Assembly (NCBI GenBank): GCA_002506085.1
Contig: DAWV01000008.1
Coordinates: 168,410 to 232,409 of the forward strand
Direction: 5' to 3'
Length of the DNA stretch: 64,000 nucleotides
Source of the DNA: Methanocorpusculaceae archaeon UBA425
Lineage (GTDB): Archaea; Halobacteriota; Methanomicrobia; Methanomicrobiales; Methanocorpusculaceae
In this document: piece by piece, positions 44,877-53,523 of the stretch
How positions within the stretch are numbered: the first letter of the stretch is position 1
Layout: each line of letters opens with the position of its first letter
Notes under the pieces: generated by a model
Databases searched by the model: none
Told to the model about the DNA's origin: nothing
What the model saw: only the letters and a program-made list of their open reading frames with translations
Made by a program: the position numbers and the translations under genes

Positions 44877-45303
44877 CTTCCAGTTCGGACGGGGGGCGGG
44901 AGATGCCCTGTTCCCTGATTCGGCCACGTTTTCGTATTCGAATACCAAACGTGTCAGGTATGTGAATCTGGCTAATGAACGCCTTGTCACGGTCCGTGCA
45001 AGCGACGGGCGGTTCACGCTCGGCTTCCTTGGAGCTCAGGCTTTGCATGCGTTCCTGCCGGCCCCGCGGAACCGTGTCATGGTCATAGAAGACGCAGTCC
45101 CGTTTGTCGCAGACGGAAAAAATGCGATGGCAAAACACGTAATCTCGAGCGACCCGAATATTCTCGCCGAGGACGAAGTTTTTGTCGTGGATGAATCGGA
45201 CAATCTGATTGCCACCGGAATGGCAGTTCTTTCCGGAAGCGAGATGATTGGGTTTAATTATGGAACAGCAGTAAAAGTAAGACAGGGAAGGAATAAAAAA
45301 TGA
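44809..45303 (+). CDS. PUA-domain RNA-binding protein
   Basis: Starting at ATG 44809 the protein has 164 residues. An N-terminal adaptor (LQRVRRIADFQFGRGAGDALF...) precedes a PUA domain (RVMVIEDAVPFVADGKNAMAKHVISSDPNI; EVFVVDESDNLIATGMAVLSGSEM; MIGFNYGTAVKVRQG) like those of archaeal tRNA-guanine transglycosylase or pseudouridine synthase partners. It lies between recJ and nac. The overlap of 68 bases with recJ is long; a later start is possible but the first helix would be lost. Confidence 0.75.
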   Translation: MISSEELTNLSKGSLQRVRRIADFQFGRGAGDALFPDSATFSYSNTKRVRYVNLANERLVTVRASDGRFTLGFLGAQALHAFLPAPRNRVMVIEDAVPFVADGKNAMAKHVISSDPNILAEDEVFVVDESDNLIATGMAVLSGSEMIGFNYGTAVKVRQGRNKK

Positions 45304-45638
45304 TGCCAGGAGTAAATCCCAAACAGATGAAAGCAGCGATGAAGAAAATGGGCATGAAGATGGACGAAATCGAGAATGTCTCGAAAGTTGTGGTTTACAC
45401 ATCGTCCGGAAATTATGTCTTCGAGAACGCCGAGGTTGTCGGCATCACGATGCAGGGTCAGACCTCCTATCAGCTGACCGGCGACGTTCACTTCGAGGAA
45501 GCCGCTGTTGAAATCCCGGATTCCGACGTGGAACTCGTTGCCGGACAGACATCTGTCTCTCCGGAAACCGCCCGTGCCGCTCTTGTCGAGTGTAACGGGG
45601 ATATTGCCGAAGCAATTTTAAAGCTCACCGCTGTATGA
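45300..45638 (+). CDS. nac: Nascent polypeptide-associated complex protein
   Basis: 112 residues. An N-terminal Lys/Met-rich helix (KQMKAAMKKMGMKMDEIENV) binds ribosomes, the NAC beta domain (VVVYTSSGNYVFENAEVVGIT) follows, and a UBA-like domain is at the C-terminus (VSPETARAALVECNGDIAEAILKL). It overlaps both neighbours by 4 bases, so the recJ-PUA-nac-trmI unit is coupled. Confidence 0.94.
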   Translation: MMPGVNPKQMKAAMKKMGMKMDEIENVSKVVVYTSSGNYVFENAEVVGITMQGQTSYQLTGDVHFEEAAVEIPDSDVELVAGQTSVSPETARAALVECNGDIAEAILKLTAV

Positions 45639-46369
45639 TCGGACGAAACAGAGTAATCGTCCACGGACACGGACGGGAATATTATGTGAAGGCCGGCGAG
45701 GGAAAGCTCTCGACGGACCTCGGGATGATCGATCTCGCGGAAGTCGCAAATCTTGAGAACGGCGACACGATTCTGACGCATCTCGGAAAACCGTTCGTGG
45801 TTCTTCTGCCAAAGGCTACTGACTTTTTCTCGCACGGTAAACGGACCGGCGCTCCCATGATGCCAAAAGACATCGGTATGGTCATGGCCTATACCGGAAT
45901 GTGCCGGCGTGACCGCGTCCTTGATGCGGGAACCGGTTCCGGTATCGCGGCAATCTTCTTCGGAGGATGTGCGGGATCGGTCGTAACCTGCGAAGTCCGG
46001 GACGAGTTCTCGAAAATAGCGGAGGAAAATATCCGCGATGCCGGACTGGACAATGTCGAGTGCCGGGCATGTGATTTTCTGGAGGTCGGGGACGGACCTT
46101 ATGATATTGTCCATCTGGATATGCAGATCGAGCCGGAACATGTCCGTCACGCATTTCCGCTCCTGAGAGTCGGCGGATATTTTGCAACCTATACGCCGTT
46201 TCTGGAACAGACGTTCTGTGTCATGGACACGGCAAGGGAACTTTTCGGCGAGGAATCCGTGCTGACCTTCGAGTGCATGGAACGTGAACTCACCCGGAGT
46301 AAACGCGGAACAAGACCCTCGACGCGTGTTTCGCATACAGGATACCTGACGGTGTGCCGTAAGGTCTGA
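45635..46369 (+). CDS. trmI: tRNA (adenine-N1)-methyltransferase
   Basis: 244 residues with an N-terminal beta domain (GREYYVKAGEGKLSTDLGMIDL) and a Rossmann methyltransferase fold. SAM-binding sequences are VLDAGTGSGIAAIFF, VTCEVRDEFSKIAEENI and DIVHLDMQIEPEHV. It makes m1A at position 57/58 in the T loop of archaeal tRNAs. Close packing with NAC is usual for translation genes. Confidence 0.9.
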   Translation: MIGRNRVIVHGHGREYYVKAGEGKLSTDLGMIDLAEVANLENGDTILTHLGKPFVVLLPKATDFFSHGKRTGAPMMPKDIGMVMAYTGMCRRDRVLDAGTGSGIAAIFFGGCAGSVVTCEVRDEFSKIAEENIRDAGLDNVECRACDFLEVGDGPYDIVHLDMQIEPEHVRHAFPLLRVGGYFATYTPFLEQTFCVMDTARELFGEESVLTFECMERELTRSKRGTRPSTRVSHTGYLTVCRKV

Positions 46370-46472
46370 GAGTATCAGTTCATCTCTTTTTTCGGAAAGT
46401 AAAAGGATGAACCCGGGTCGTTCATTCTATTCTGACGTATGCTATTAAAAAAGGGAATGATTTCATTCCGGT

Positions 46473-48089
46473 TTATGTCGTAATGTGCAGTTTTTTCATA
46501 TCGTCTGCCACATTGCTGTTTTTCTGAACCCCGAACTTCGTGACAAGGAGGTTCAGCACGTCCGGGGAAAGACATGCCGGGAGATTCGGCCCGATCATGA
46601 TGTCCTTTATGCCGAGTGAGAGCAGGGCAAGGAATACCAGGATTGCCTTCTGTTCGTACCATGCAATATTGAACGACAGAGGCAGATCATTCACTCCTAC
46701 ATTCAGGGCTTTGGCAAGTTCGACGGCGATAACGACAAGAGAATAGCTGTCATTACACTGACCTGCATCGAGCACACGGGGGATTCCCTCTATTTCGCCG
46801 AGGTCAAGACGGTTGTACCGGTATTTTGCACATCCTGCGGTGAGAATAATCGTGTCTTTCGGCAGAGCTTTGGCAAAATCCGTGTAGTAGGACCGTTCCT
46901 TGTGGCGGCCGTCGCATCCTGCCATGACCACGAACCGCTTGATTTTTCCATCCTTCACGAGCTGCAGGATTTTCGGCGCCATAGCCACAACCACATCGTG
47001 ACCGGCACCGGTGAGGAGGTCCGGGATATGCATATCCACTGGTGGTTTACATTTCTTTGCGCAGGCAATAATCTGCGAGAAGTCTTTTGATCCGTCTGCT
47101 TTCTCCGGAATGTGGACTGCGTGGGGGAATCCGACAGATCCGGTGGTGTAAATTCTGTTTTCATATTCCTTTGGCGGCGGGACCAGACAGTTGGTGGTAA
47201 ACAGAATCGGACCGTTGAATAAGGGGAATTCGGTCTTCTGATTCGCCCATGACGTACCGTAGTTGGCAATAAGGTTGTCATATTTTTTGAATCCGGGGTA
47301 TGCATGTGAAATTAGCATCTCACCGTGAGTATAAACGTCGATCCCGGTTCCTTTTGTCTGTTCCAGAAGCATCTCAAGGTCTTTCAGGTCGTGACCGGTG
47401 ACAAGGATACCTGGTTTACTGCCGACACCGCACTTCACTTTGGTTATTGCGGTCGTCCCATAGTGTTTATTTGCCCCGTCCAGAAGGGCGAGAACTTTCA
47501 TTCCGACCGACCCGCATTCAAGAACGAGTGCGGTCCGCTCTTCTATTGTGTGCTTCTCGAACCGGGAGGCAAGTGCTTTGTAGATAAAGCACATTACCTC
47601 GTGGTCGGTTTTTCCAAGAGCGGCAGCATGGGAATAATATGCTGACATTCCTTTCAGCCCGAAGAGGAGCAGGGAAAAGAGTGAGCGTTCATTGTCGTCT
47701 TCGATTGAAAGAAGCCCTATGCCTCCGTCGAGGTTGATGATTTCCTCCCGGGATTTTGGAATCCAGGTGCATGCTGCCGGCTCTCCCGGTATTTTCGGGT
47801 AGATATCACGAATAGAAATTGCCTCTTTCAGATAATTCCGGAAACGGTCTTCGTCGAAGTTTACATTGGTAAGTGAGGCAAAAAGGGATTCTACAATAAA
47901 TTTATTTTCTTTGACATTGTCTGCAGCATTCTTCGCTCCTTTTGGCTGATGGATTTTCCGGTAGGCAATACCGGAGAGAGCAAAGTTAACTGCATCCTGA
48001 TAACACGCAGTATCATTACTTTTACCGCAGACTCCTCCTGCGGTACAGCCGATATTGCGTGCGGTTTCTTCGCATTGTTGGCAAAACAT
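46473..48089 (-). CDS. hcp: Hybrid cluster protein (hydroxylamine reductase type)
   Basis: 538 residues from ATG 48089, which follows an AGGAGA site; upstream codons to 48149 have no similarity. Cys3, Cys6, Cys15 and Cys21 (C-x2-C-x8-C-x5-C) form the [4Fe-4S] site of anaerobe-type Hcp. The hybrid cluster ligands are in LECGSVGM, GSVGFPHAV, AGCAKYRYN and DAGQCNDSYSLV. It detoxifies NO and hydroxylamine. It has its own 136-base upstream gap. Confidence 0.94.
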   Translation of the reverse strand: MFCQQCEETARNIGCTAGGVCGKSNDTACYQDAVNFALSGIAYRKIHQPKGAKNAADNVKENKFIVESLFASLTNVNFDEDRFRNYLKEAISIRDIYPKIPGEPAACTWIPKSREEIINLDGGIGLLSIEDDNERSLFSLLLFGLKGMSAYYSHAAALGKTDHEVMCFIYKALASRFEKHTIEERTALVLECGSVGMKVLALLDGANKHYGTTAITKVKCGVGSKPGILVTGHDLKDLEMLLEQTKGTGIDVYTHGEMLISHAYPGFKKYDNLIANYGTSWANQKTEFPLFNGPILFTTNCLVPPPKEYENRIYTTGSVGFPHAVHIPEKADGSKDFSQIIACAKKCKPPVDMHIPDLLTGAGHDVVVAMAPKILQLVKDGKIKRFVVMAGCDGRHKERSYYTDFAKALPKDTIILTAGCAKYRYNRLDLGEIEGIPRVLDAGQCNDSYSLVVIAVELAKALNVGVNDLPLSFNIAWYEQKAILVFLALLSLGIKDIMIGPNLPACLSPDVLNLLVTKFGVQKNSNVADDMKKLHITT

Positions 48090-48225
48090 TTTTTCTCCTA
48101 TATCTGCCCACCAAAAAAAAAACGATGGGTACTCAATAGATGACCACAACTGTATTTATACATAGAGATTGTTGCAAAAATTCTGCGATGTCTGGATGTA
48201 CACGGAAAAAAGGATGATTCTTATT

Positions 48226-48873
48226 TTACTGCGATGCCAGAAATCGTGATGCATTGAATGCCGGGTTATCGAACAAATCCACCGGTCCGGTCAGATGTCC
48301 GTTTGCAAGAGAGAACCCGAGACCGACAACCGGTATGAGCTTTGTACGGACAACAGACGAATCACAGAGACTTACCGGGCAGATGCCTTTGGCATTCAAC
48401 TCAGGGTTTGCGAATCTTTCGCAGAATTCCGCGACCTGAGGGAACTCTCCTTCCGCTCTTGCAAAGAGAAGCGCCCCGTCGGATACACAACCCGGATTGA
48501 ACGGAAGAATCTCATGCCAGGACATCTTTTCTGAACCTGCGAGAAACAGAAGAACAGGCTCCGAGTCCCGTTCCGCAAAGGTCAGACCACATCCGGACGG
48601 TCCCACTGGATTGCTGAACAGATGCTTCTTTGCCGACATATCCTTTGCCGCACGGAATACTTCATCTTTCAGGGCATTCACCGGGATATCCGGGTCATGC
48701 GCCATAACGAGAACCAGCCGGTCGGCGACATGGGTCACAAACGAATCATAAAGGATACTCCCCTCGGCTTTTTTCAGCATCTTTGCCGCGGTCTGCAGAA
48801 TGTCCGGGAAAACGCGGGTCGCCCCGCAGACGCCGCCGACCGGTCGGGCATAGACGGAAATCGTCGTGTTCAT
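48226..48873 (-). CDS. Truncated FBP aldolase/phosphatase relative, probable non-catalytic
   Basis: The 215-residue protein aligns by eye with the two ends of the archaeal bifunctional FBP aldolase/phosphatase (about 365 residues): TISV...GATRVFPDILQTAAKMLKKAEG and SFVTHVADRLVLVMAHD at the start, LGFSLANGHLTGPVDLFDNPAF at the end. The middle part with the Schiff-base lysine and catalytic tyrosine is missing. Metal ligands are also lost: family ADVGS reads RPVGG, the following His is Ala18, and the Asp pair in THVGDD reads ADR. It starts 2 bases after a class I FBPase and so may regulate or stabilise it. The pseudoenzyme reading is an inference. Confidence 0.7.
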   Translation of the reverse strand: MNTTISVYARPVGGVCGATRVFPDILQTAAKMLKKAEGSILYDSFVTHVADRLVLVMAHDPDIPVNALKDEVFRAAKDMSAKKHLFSNPVGPSGCGLTFAERDSEPVLLFLAGSEKMSWHEILPFNPGCVSDGALLFARAEGEFPQVAEFCERFANPELNAKGICPVSLCDSSVVRTKLIPVVGLGFSLANGHLTGPVDLFDNPAFNASRFLASQ

Positions 48874-48875
48874 TT

Positions 48876-49760
48876 TTACCGGGTATTCTCGATTTTGGCA
48901 ATCATGCCTTTGCTTCCGACATAGATTGGCGTTCTTTGATGGACTTTTTGCGGCATGATGTCAAGTGTGCAGAAATCTCCGGTCGAGACAGCTCCCCCTG
49001 CCTGAACTGCGAGGAATCCAATTGGGTTCACCTCAAAGACGAGCCGGAGTTTTCCCTCCATGGATTTCTTTGTCGGCGGGTAGGCATACACACCCCCGTA
49101 CTCCAGAATCTGGTGGAAGTCTGCGACGAACGAGCCGGTATACCGGTTCTTGCCGCCTTCCGCCTCAATTCCGGTAATATATTTCGTGTGTTTCGGGAGC
49201 CACTCCGTCCTGAGTCCGCCGCTTCCGTAGAGATTACCCTCCGGTATTTTTACGTTCTCTTTCAAAAGGACATAGGTGTTGTCCGCGTTTTGGGCGAAGA
49301 CGCACACGCCGCTTCCAAGTGTAATCGTCAGTGTCGTCATCGGACCGTAAAGAAGATAGAATGCAGCTTTCAGGTTCTTTCCTGCCTGCATCACATCTCC
49401 CTCGTAGATTCCGACAATCGTCCCTACACAGAGATTCACTTTAATCAAAGAGGAACCGTCAAGGGGATCCATCACGACAGAATATTTTGCCGACGGGTTC
49501 ATCAGGGTAATCTCATCCTGTTCCTCGGACGCGACGGCACGCACGAATCCGCTTTCCCTCAGAACACCGGTGATTCTGGTATCTGCCCAGGTATCCATCT
49601 CTGCCTGCTCTTCACCGGAAGAGTTCGTTGAGCCGGCATAACTCTGGTTACTGATAAAAGCAGAACGGATCGGTGCCGCCTGCTCTGAGATAAGAGTAAT
49701 TATTTTTCCCAGATCCCCCGGGACATCGGAGGCTTTGAGATATTCCTGTAAGGTTGTCAT
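48876..49760 (-). CDS. fbp: Fructose-1,6-bisphosphatase class I
   Basis: From ATG 49760 the protein has 294 residues. The metal-site motif is VVMDPLDGSSLIKVN with Asp and Glu ligands, preceded by SEEQDE; later motifs are GSGGLRTEW, RYTGSFVADFHQIL and LRLVFEVNPIGFLAVQAGG. These are class I FBPase hallmarks, unusual but known in methanogens, which mostly use the bifunctional archaeal enzyme. It hydrolyses FBP to F6P in gluconeogenesis. The frame is open to 49877, but the first 39 residues are unlike the family. Confidence 0.92.
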   Translation of the reverse strand: MTTLQEYLKASDVPGDLGKIITLISEQAAPIRSAFISNQSYAGSTNSSGEEQAEMDTWADTRITGVLRESGFVRAVASEEQDEITLMNPSAKYSVVMDPLDGSSLIKVNLCVGTIVGIYEGDVMQAGKNLKAAFYLLYGPMTTLTITLGSGVCVFAQNADNTYVLLKENVKIPEGNLYGSGGLRTEWLPKHTKYITGIEAEGGKNRYTGSFVADFHQILEYGGVYAYPPTKKSMEGKLRLVFEVNPIGFLAVQAGGAVSTGDFCTLDIMPQKVHQRTPIYVGSKGMIAKIENTR

Positions 49761-49943
49761 ACTTGAGTAGTATTTGTTCCTGATGCAAAAAAACATATGC
49801 CGGACAACACCTTCTGCGAAATCAACAAGGCGATTATTGAAAATGCCCTGAAGATTTTTTATTATCTCAATGTGCACTTCGATACGGCTGGTATGGAAAA
49901 ACCGCCTGCGGAAAGTATGTGAAAATCCGCGCAGAAAAGAACA

Positions 49944-50027
49944 TGCGAGAGAAGGGATTCGAACCCTTGAACTCCTAGAGACAGGGTCCTAAACCCTGCG
50001 CCGTTAACCTGGCTTGGCAACCCTCGC
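49944..50027 (-). tRNA. tRNA-Leu (TAG)
   Basis: On the minus strand: acceptor GCGAGGG (complement of 50021-50027) with CTCTCGC, anticodon stem CAGGG/CCCTG around TTTAGGA (anticodon TAG), a long variable arm (TCTCTAGGAG) and T arm GTTCGAATC. Discriminator A at 49944. Class II cloverleaf of 84 bases without intron or encoded CCA. Confidence 0.94.
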
Positions 50028-50105
50028 TTTTTTTAACCTTATGATATGTACATGGGATGAAAAATAACCTTTGCATTAATCTACTCGGATGAACAATTAT
50101 ATTCC

Positions 50106-50258
50106 ATGGTAGTTCAGCACACATGCGGCTTCAAGCGCGAAATATACTGCAGGGAATGCGGCACCGAACTGACCCAGAATTGCCGTGGTCAGCTATACTG
50201 CCCGAGATGCGGCAGGCGTCTTGCGATACTCTGTCCTCACTGCGGAAAACTCTGGTAA
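50106..50258 (+). CDS. 50-residue zinc-ribbon protein
   Basis: ATG 50106 to TAA 50256, 50 residues, with CREC, CPRC and CPHC knuckles and further cysteines (Cys7, Cys26), enough for two zinc sites. Every region between the cysteines is short and basic. It is of the double-zinc-ribbon type common in archaeal genomes. Its stop touches the stop of the convergent zinc-ribbon gene at 50259 with no base between. No family name is certain. Confidence 0.65.
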   Translation: MVVQHTCGFKREIYCRECGTELTQNCRGQLYCPRCGRRLAILCPHCGKLW

Positions 50259-50531
50259 TTACCCTGCCCCGTTCATCCATTCCAGGTATTTTTCCCGGAT
50301 CAGGCTGACCTCTTCTCTTGTCAGGTCAAGCCGTCCGGTGTGGGAAAGATAGCGTTCCACCTCTTTTATGAGCACTTCCGCCTCGGAAAAATTATTCACT
50401 TCAAGGTAGACCGGGACCTTCGCCATGGAAATGACCTCTCCGCAGAAAGGACACAGTCTCCACTTTCCATACATATCCGTATACGTGAACTGATGACAGC
50501 TCGGACAGCGGATGACCCGGTAGGTATTCAT
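50259..50531 (-). CDS. DUF1922-like zinc-ribbon protein
   Basis: From ATG 50531 the protein has 90 residues. It begins MNTYRVIRCPSCHQFTYTDMYGKWRLCPFCGE, a zinc ribbon, followed by a helical domain (FSEAEVLIKEVERYLS; TREEVSLIREKYLEWMN). It is related to the gene at 35325. The open frame to 50612 has no SD site. It may bind RNA or act as an adaptor; the role is unknown. Confidence 0.7.
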   Translation of the reverse strand: MNTYRVIRCPSCHQFTYTDMYGKWRLCPFCGEVISMAKVPVYLEVNNFSEAEVLIKEVERYLSHTGRLDLTREEVSLIREKYLEWMNGAG

Positions 50532-50629
50532 ATGTCTATGAAAGATGATTGGTGCGGCAGGCGAAAAAGATTCCTCTCCCGGCGCTAAACCCCTGCATTT
50601 ATTAGCCGGCACGCATATATGGAAAGTCT

Positions 50630-51367
50630 ATGAAAGTTCAGGTTACCGGAATCACCGGAATCCCGCTCATCCAGAAAGGCGACGATCTTGCCGCAATAAT
50701 CTGTAAAAATACGACCGTAAATGACGGCGATATCATCTGTATCGCATCCACGGTCGTTTCCAAAGCAAAAGGATACACCCGTGCCCTGGCGGACATCGTT
50801 CCGTCCGCGGACGCGGTCCGCATTTCCGGACTCACAAAAGAGGACCCCAGATTCATTCAGGGCATCCTTGATTCATCCAAAGAAATCATCCAGGAGTATC
50901 CGTTTATTCTCTCCGAGGTTCCGTGCGGTCACGTAGGTGTGCGCGCCGGGGTCGACAACAGTAATATCGAAGGGGAAAATATCATCATTCTTCCGAAGGA
51001 TCCGGCGAAAGAAGCCGCTGAAATCCGTGCCGGCATCAAAAACATCACCGGCAAAGATGTCGGCGTCATTGTAACCGACACCTGCGGACGGGCATTCCGC
51101 CGCGGTCAGTGCGGAAACGCCATCGGCTGGGCAGGCATGGTCGCCATTCGTGATTTCCGCGGGGACCATGATCTCTTCGGGCTCGAACTGCATATTACCG
51201 AAGAGGCGGTTGTTGACGAAATCGCCGCATTCTCCAACTTTATCATGGGAGAAAGCAACAACGGCATTCCTGCCGTGAAGTTCTCCGGATGCGAAACCTG
51301 GAAGGGTCACGACTCGCTCTACTTCACCAAGGAAGAAGACCTCATCCGTAAGGCTATGACAAAATAA
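50630..51367 (+). CDS. cofE: Coenzyme F420-0:L-glutamate ligase
   Basis: 245 residues of the CofE fold. Motifs include DGDIICIASTVVSKAKG, RAGVDNSNIEGENIIILPKDP, VIVTDTCGRAFRRGQCGNAIG and LFGLELHITEEAVVDEIAA. It adds glutamates to F420-0 with GTP, producing the deazaflavin electron carrier of methanogenesis. The HisA-like gene starts at the next base after its stop. A second, divergent copy is at 52684. Confidence 0.93.
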   Translation: MKVQVTGITGIPLIQKGDDLAAIICKNTTVNDGDIICIASTVVSKAKGYTRALADIVPSADAVRISGLTKEDPRFIQGILDSSKEIIQEYPFILSEVPCGHVGVRAGVDNSNIEGENIIILPKDPAKEAAEIRAGIKNITGKDVGVIVTDTCGRAFRRGQCGNAIGWAGMVAIRDFRGDHDLFGLELHITEEAVVDEIAAFSNFIMGESNNGIPAVKFSGCETWKGHDSLYFTKEEDLIRKAMTK

Positions 51368-52033
51368 ATGGACGTCATTCTTGCAATGGATCTGATGGAC
51401 GGCTATGTCGTTCATGGAAAAAGCGGAAACCGGGAAGAGTACAAACCCCTGAACTGGGGTTTGTCCCCCTCGGCGGAACCTATTTCGTATATGTCGGTAA
51501 TGAAGCCCAGGTATGCCTATGTCGCCGACCTCGACAGAATCGAAATGACCGGTGACCACACGGAGACGATTCTCCGGCTGGCGTCCATCCCGGAAAAGAT
51601 ATGGGTTGACCGCGGGTGCAGTATTCCGGAAGAGTATCTGCCGGGAGTAAACAACATCGTCGGAACGGAAACGGCTGACGCTCCCCTCGATGAATTCACC
51701 GGGGGTTACCTCAGCGTCGATGTAAAAGACGGGAAGGTCATCCCGTCCGGAGATGATCCTGTTGATTTCATCCGGAACACGGACCGTTTTTCCTTCGACG
51801 GCATTATTCTCCTGAATATCTCGTCGGTCGGGACCGGGGCCGGGATTGATGAAGGATTTGCGAAAGCAATCCGTTCCGCTACAAAAAAACCGCTCATCTA
51901 CGGAGGAGGCGTGAGAACAGAAGAAGATCTGGTCATCCTCCGCGATGCCGGATTCGACGGCGTAATTATCTCGACCGCAGTGCATAAGGGGACCATCCCG
52001 ATCAGAATAATTCAGGAGGGAACATATTGTTAG
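51368..52033 (+). CDS. HisA/HisF-family TIM-barrel protein
   Basis: 221 residues with the HisA-like DLMDGYVVHGKSGN at the start of the barrel (first catalytic Asp), SVDVKDGKVIPSG mid-protein (second Asp) and the phosphate site LIYGGGVRTEEDL. Both catalytic aspartates are present. It lacks other HisA sequence features and stands between cofE and tmk rather than in a his operon. It is probably an archaeal paralogue with another aminoaldose or phosphate substrate. Linked to cofE and overlapping tmk by 7 bases. Confidence 0.75.
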   Translation: MDVILAMDLMDGYVVHGKSGNREEYKPLNWGLSPSAEPISYMSVMKPRYAYVADLDRIEMTGDHTETILRLASIPEKIWVDRGCSIPEEYLPGVNNIVGTETADAPLDEFTGGYLSVDVKDGKVIPSGDDPVDFIRNTDRFSFDGIILLNISSVGTGAGIDEGFAKAIRSATKKPLIYGGGVRTEEDLVILRDAGFDGVIISTAVHKGTIPIRIIQEGTYC

Positions 52034-52623
52034 TTACACTCGAAGGAATCGACGGTGCCGGAAAAACGACTCTGTATAAGGGTCTGAAAGAAAAACTCAC
52101 AGACCTTCGTCCGTTGTTTACCCGCGAACCGGGCAGCCCGTATATCGGGGACGCTGTGCGCCATGCGATTTCCAAAAATAGTGATCCGCTTGTGGAGGCG
52201 GCACTCTTTGTGGCGGATCATGCCGTCCATCTGGCGACGGTCGTCCGCCCGGCTCTGGAAGCAAAGAAACTTATCATCTCGGACAGATATACTGACAGCC
52301 GATATGCCTACCAGCAGATTTCGCTCAAAGGCGTCCATCCGGATCCAAAGGCATGGCTTGCCGCCGTCCACGAGGGCTGGTCGATTGTCCCGGATATGAC
52401 ATTTCTCCTGCTGATTTCTCCGGAGGCGGCGATGAGCCGCGTCTCCGACAGGGGAGGAAAGGAACATTTTGAGAAGGCGGAATTCCTCGCTGAAGTCCAG
52501 AAAAATTATCTGGAGCTCGTTGCGGAGAACCCGTCCCGGTTTGTTCTGATCGACGCGACCCAGAAGCCGGAAACGATTCTTGATTTCGTTGAGAAGAGTA
52601 TCCGGGAACGGAATGCGAAATAA
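52027..52623 (+). CDS. tmk: Thymidylate kinase
   Basis: 198 residues with P-loop GIDGAGKTT, FTREPGSPYIG, the DRY motif in ISDRYTDSRYAYQ (dTMP binding) and a lid RVSDRGGKEHFEK. It makes dTDP for DNA synthesis. The start is TTG at 52027, overlapping the previous stop by 7 bases, with GGAGG at 52015-52019 before it. TTG starts are rare in this window, but the P-loop fixes the frame. Confidence 0.93.
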   Translation: MLVTLEGIDGAGKTTLYKGLKEKLTDLRPLFTREPGSPYIGDAVRHAISKNSDPLVEAALFVADHAVHLATVVRPALEAKKLIISDRYTDSRYAYQQISLKGVHPDPKAWLAAVHEGWSIVPDMTFLLLISPEAAMSRVSDRGGKEHFEKAEFLAEVQKNYLELVAENPSRFVLIDATQKPETILDFVEKSIRERNAK

Positions 52624-52683
52624 TTCCCTCACCTATTTTCACATCAAAATACTCATGCTCTTGTAAAACACATGTAATATCAT

Positions 52684-53445
52684 ATGTCGGGCTCCTTTTC
52701 GGTATACGGGATTTCCACCGGGCTTCTTGAACCCGGCGATGATATCATAGGGCGGGTTATTTCATCTCTGAAAAATACCGATGCGCAAAATATCCGGGAC
52801 GGAGATGTCCTGCTCTTTGCCGAGTCGCCTCTGTCGACAACAGAGGGACGAAACGTCAGATTAGCGGATGTCACTCCCTCAAAGAGGGCCGAAGAGCTGG
52901 GGAAGCAGTATCATATGGATCCGCGTATTGCCCAGGTTGTTATCGGGGAAAGTGATAAGATTGTTGGGGGTATTCCGGGTTATCTCCTTGCAGGAAAGTG
53001 GAATCTGATTCTCCCGAATGCGGGGGTGGATGAATCGAACGCTCCGGATGGGTGGGTTACCCGGCTTCCGGAAAACCCGGAGAAGGATGCCCGGCGGCTG
53101 CGTGATGAGATTCTGGCGCGAACCGGTAAGGATTGTGCCGTAATTATCATTGATTCCAGAACACACTGCATGCGGCTTGGCGTTACGGGCGTCGCTATCG
53201 GGTGTGCGGGTATTCTTCCGATTACCGATGAGCGGGGTAAGGCAGATTTGTATGGAAACCTGCTCCAGGTAACCCGGCGGGCAATTGCCGATTCTCTCGC
53301 TTCAACTGCCGAACTTCTGATGGGTGAGTCCAGCGAAGGTGTGCCGGTGGTTTTGGTGCGGGGATATCCCTATGTCCGGTCCGAGGATGGTCATATCGAG
53401 ACGATTGCGCCGGAAGAGGATCTGTTCCTGAGTCTCGGGAAGTGA
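52684..53445 (+). CDS. Second CofE-like protein
   Basis: 253 residues of the CofE family fold (GDVLLFAESPLSTTEGRNV; NAGVDESNAPDGWVTRLP; LMGESSEGVPVVLVRGYPY). The substrate-site region that reads DTCGRAFRRGQ in CofE reads DSRTHCMRLGVTG here, so arginine and acidic residues are changed. It probably ligates a different acceptor or donor than F420-0 or lengthens the glutamate tail. No SD is obvious; ATG 52684 follows a short A+T-rich stretch. Confidence 0.78.
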   Translation: MSGSFSVYGISTGLLEPGDDIIGRVISSLKNTDAQNIRDGDVLLFAESPLSTTEGRNVRLADVTPSKRAEELGKQYHMDPRIAQVVIGESDKIVGGIPGYLLAGKWNLILPNAGVDESNAPDGWVTRLPENPEKDARRLRDEILARTGKDCAVIIIDSRTHCMRLGVTGVAIGCAGILPITDERGKADLYGNLLQVTRRAIADSLASTAELLMGESSEGVPVVLVRGYPYVRSEDGHIETIAPEEDLFLSLGK

Positions 53446-53523
53446 ATACACCTTTTTTGCGTGACGTCCGTCTACTCCGGAAAGTAACCTGAAAAAAAGG
53501 AAATACAAAAAATTCTCAGTATC

